DNA from: Anoplolepis gracilipes
Taxonomy: Eukaryota > Arthropoda > Insecta > Hymenoptera > Formicidae
DNA: 64,000 nucleotides
Assembly: GCF_047496725.1 (NCBI RefSeq)
Contig: NC_132981.1
Location: forward strand, 8,088,001 to 8,152,000
Direction of reading: 5' to 3'
Positions within the stretch are counted from its first letter, which is position 1. Each line of letters begins with the position of its first letter. The notes beneath the pieces are model-generated. The model made no database searches and was not told the DNA's origin. It worked only from the letters and a program-made list of their open reading frames with translations. The translations under genes were made by a program, and so were the position numbers. Below, piece by piece: positions 61,169-64,000 of the stretch.

Positions 61169-63248
61169 GAATCCAGTCACTCGGATAGATGTTGGAAATT
61201 AACTAGATAAACTTATCGTTAACACAAATATCGACAAAATAATAAAACAAAACTGTAATAAAATGATTACATCTTTACGAAATGTCTTGATAATTACAAA
61301 ATATACACGTTTCACGATACGCGTTTAAGACTACATTAGTAAAAGTCCAAATAAATTTTAATCGTAATTATATACTCGGCTTCATCGATCTAAGCCGTTA
61401 TTCTCCCGCGCAATTAACATACGACCTCGTCAGGAGCAAGCAGCTTAAAGATTGCCGGCATTAGTCGCTGAAAAGGAAGAGAAAGGTTCGCGTTAGGCAA
61501 GACGCGAGATAGCGAGAAGTACAAAAGGGGAAGAACGACGTCGATAGCACCCGGAGCACGACCTACTTTCTTTCATCGCGGCCCGTCCGTTTTTCAATTT
61601 TCGATTTAGCCTGGTCGCCGATAAAGTAATACCGGCCATTCATCGTGACTCGCCCGTGACTGCCGCGAAAGGCTCTCGCCGGAGGGTGGGAGAGAATGAG
61701 AGAGGGTCTTCCATTACGCATTGATCCCCTCTACCCCCACTCGCAATTTTTTCGTTCCTCATACATACGTATCCGACATCCGACATACGGATCGGCACGC
61801 GGACAAAGCTCGTCGATTGGACCGATTGGCTCTCTGGGAATAAAAAGAGAACGCAGAGGAAAAAACGCACGGAAGATGCAGGCAAAGAGGTATCTCGATT
61901 CGTTTCGCGCAGGCGATTCCTTTGTTTCTCGCGCTTGCAAATAATCTTTCCGCCTCGCATCGGTCTGTACGAAATGATGGCGTACAAACCCGATGCGAGA
62001 AGCTCATGTATCCGACGATATATCCTTTCCACGAATGTGTGTTTGAATCGTTTTCTATATTTTGCTACTTAATAAGAATCATGACATCAATCTCACTTAA
62101 ACATATCCTACCGTTAATGGAAAAACAATCACAATTGCTATCATTTTTGAGTTACAACTTTTATAAATGTCTACACAATGATCGATTTTTCCGTTGGAAA
62201 AATGTTCTAAATGTAGTGTCATCACTGTGAATGTTCGCGAAAACACTATGCAAACAATAGCATACATACATTAAAACAGTTTGTTTCTTTTAGCGGTTTT
62301 GTTTATTTGTGAATGAAAAGTTAACAATTAAACGTTTGGTATAACATATTTCTATTTTCCATTCTACTTCTTTATTTTTCACGCTTTTTATTTTGTTTTC
62401 GAGTTGAATGTATTCGCATCGTCAAGCTTAACATTCTTATTGAATTAAACGGTCTAATAATTCACTAAAGAAAAGCAGGAATAAAAAAGCAGTTGTAAAT
62501 TGTAATAGCAGCGATAAGAAAATCTTGTCTACAGATATTTTGCAAATAAATATAAGAGAGACTTTAAAAAGAGAAAAATTTATAAAATGAACAAAAAAAG
62601 GGCTATCCTATTATTTGAAAAATAAAACAGCCACGTAGGAAGATAAGAGGATGTGCGAGAATAAAAGTGAAACAAGATACTCGATGGTCCGACGAGTTTC
62701 CTTAAGATATCTTCCGCCTCTCGCGAAAAAAAAAACGCAAAGAAGACGTGCAGTATAGTTACGCGGCTTATGTGCACGTGCGCATATATACGGTGCAACG
62801 AACAACAATCGACAGGCATACACGTGTTATGGACGTAAATGGTAGATATGGTGCTGAATTTCAAATCAGGGAATAAGTTACGCTCGTTGAGCATAAGCTG
62901 GGTTAAAGTTTCCTTCTTTTTCGAGTTGGATGACTTGCGCCCTTCTCATCAACCGTTTGTTTCCACGTGAGAAATCGGTCATAATTCGCTCGAATTGCTA
63001 TTTTCGGTGTATTAAACCGACTAATGATTAACACGAGTATCAAAACTTGACGATATTCGCATGAAAACGTAACACGTGTACGGAAAGAATTGAAGTAGTT
63101 ATCGTGTCTGATCTCAATTGTATGACTATGATTAATAATTATCTTCCCGAAGTTTATCGTATGCACACTGTGTGTGTATATATGTATATTCGTTCATATA
63201 CACAAGAAAGAATATCAATTTGCCAGTCTGCATTTCATAAATCACAAT
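61169..63248. other. Non-coding with a CpG patch at 61.4-62.0 kb
   Basis: Three minus and one plus frame are open together at 61640-62030, the pattern expected from composition. 62040-62620 is AT-rich. 62620-63120 is balanced with a 104-codon minus frame of no known type. Confidence 0.5.
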
Positions 63249-63276
63249 AAAAAAAAAAAAAAAAAAAAAAAAAAAA
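63249..63276. repeat. Poly-A, 28 bases
   Basis: Uninterrupted A run. No retroposon body recognised upstream. Confidence 0.95.
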
Positions 63277-63605
63277 TGCCCGGTAAAAGCATTCGCAATA
63301 ATCGCGCAAATTAAATAACGCATAAATCACAAAAAGCCGTAAATATGAAGCGCGCACGCCGTTATCACATTCATCTTCTACTACTCGTCATAATTGTCCG
63401 TGCTACAATCAACAGCAGTTACGACAGTCAGACGTAATTAGGCTGTACAATGTACACAATGCGTATCACGATATAAAGGTCTAATTACAATTTCTATGTC
63501 TTTTAATTAACGAACAACGAATACGCTAGACAATTATATTTTGCCCACCATCAACGGTAATTTGAATTTTGAGAATATCTAATTTTACTTTTTATTTAGT
63601 TATCA
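63277..63605. other. Balanced to AT-rich non-coding
   Basis: Nothing recognised. Confidence 0.55.
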
Positions 63606-63606
63606 A

Positions 63607-63692
<86 letters not shown>
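63606..63692. repeat. Long (GA)n microsatellite, about 87 bp
   Basis: Nearly perfect GA array with one GAAA step at its start. Confidence 0.97.
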
Positions 63693-63693
<1 letters not shown>

Positions 63694-64000
63694 CCTTTAC
63701 CGGTCGAATAGGTCAAGACGGCCTACATGGCCGACCCGCTCGCTGTCCGACACCATAGATCTCGGCGTCTCGATCGTTTTGTTTGGGCGAGGGTGGTCGT
63801 CGAACCATCGGCTAGAACAATGGTCCATTTGAAGCACGGTTACAAGGCGCACGCGTTCTCTCCTCTTCTCGCGTTGCGTTCCGTGAACTCGCATGTGGAT
63901 TCCGTTGTGTCTCTCAGCGCTCGGACAGAAAACCGAGAGGCTTTCGCAAATTATGTTCGCGTGGGCTCGTTCCGTAGATATCGATCGAGGTCGAGGAGAG
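63693..64000. other. CpG-rich right edge
   Basis: A GC-rich block directly after the GA array, continuing to the window end. A long GA array beside CpG-rich DNA resembles the layout of some insect promoters. Any gene it serves would lie beyond 64000. Confidence 0.35.

Noticed and set aside
61640..62032. 130-codon minus frame
   Set aside because: Two other minus frames and one plus frame are open in the same interval. No domain.
1..64000. CRISPR array, prokaryotic operon, phage or horizontally acquired cluster
   Set aside because: No spaced direct repeats, no tightly packed genes with ribosome-binding sites and no bacterial-type proteins. Base composition and microsatellites are those of an animal genome.

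Overview
The window reads as non-coding DNA from an insect, most probably an ant or another hymenopteran. The background is AT-rich. It is broken by dozens of moderately GC-rich, CpG-retaining patches of about 0.3 to 1.5 kb and by very long (CT)n/(GA)n, (GT)n and (TA)n microsatellites. No stretch gives a gene that I recognise. There is no operon-like packing, ribosome-binding site, rRNA, tRNA, CRISPR array or intact transposase. Long open frames occur only where CpG-rich DNA or dinucleotide repeats remove stop codons, usually in several frames at once. The species assignment is an inference from composition.

Layout. 1-2.3 kb: one plausible plus-strand exon (610-849) ending at a consensus GTGAGT donor, then a G-rich patch with a G-quadruplex motif. 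2.3-11.5 kb: AT-rich DNA with CT and (GCC) repeats, a GC patch with a TATA-like motif (about 6.75 kb), a CRE/homeodomain motif cluster (about 7.6 kb) and a perfect 16-bp hairpin (10.57 kb). 11.6-12.6 kb: an imperfect 130-bp direct duplication, 804 bp apart, with a 40-bp core conserved at 38 positions. 12.6-30 kb: alternating AT desert and GC patches. 30-33 kb: a dense GA/CT repeat cluster and a possible symmetric phase 1-1 exon (31908-32078). 33-38.7 kb: (GCG)n, a 113-bp GT/CG Z-DNA-type tract, and a splice-bounded segment next to a 57-bp intron-like interval. 38.7-51.5 kb: CpG-rich patches with many simple repeats and, at 47364/47365, a strong match to a recursive splice site. 51.5-64 kb: mostly AT-rich, with a second diverged local duplication (58.8/59.3 kb) and a long (GA)n near the right end.

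Working model (inference). Much of the window may be one very long plus-strand intron with embedded regulatory elements. The plus-strand donor at 850 and the recursive-splice signature at 47.36 kb fit this, since both features are typical of long insect introns, especially in neuronal or developmental genes. Nothing in the sequence proves it. RNA-seq reads and comparison with other ant genomes would decide. All coding calls below have low confidence. The repeat calls are direct observations.
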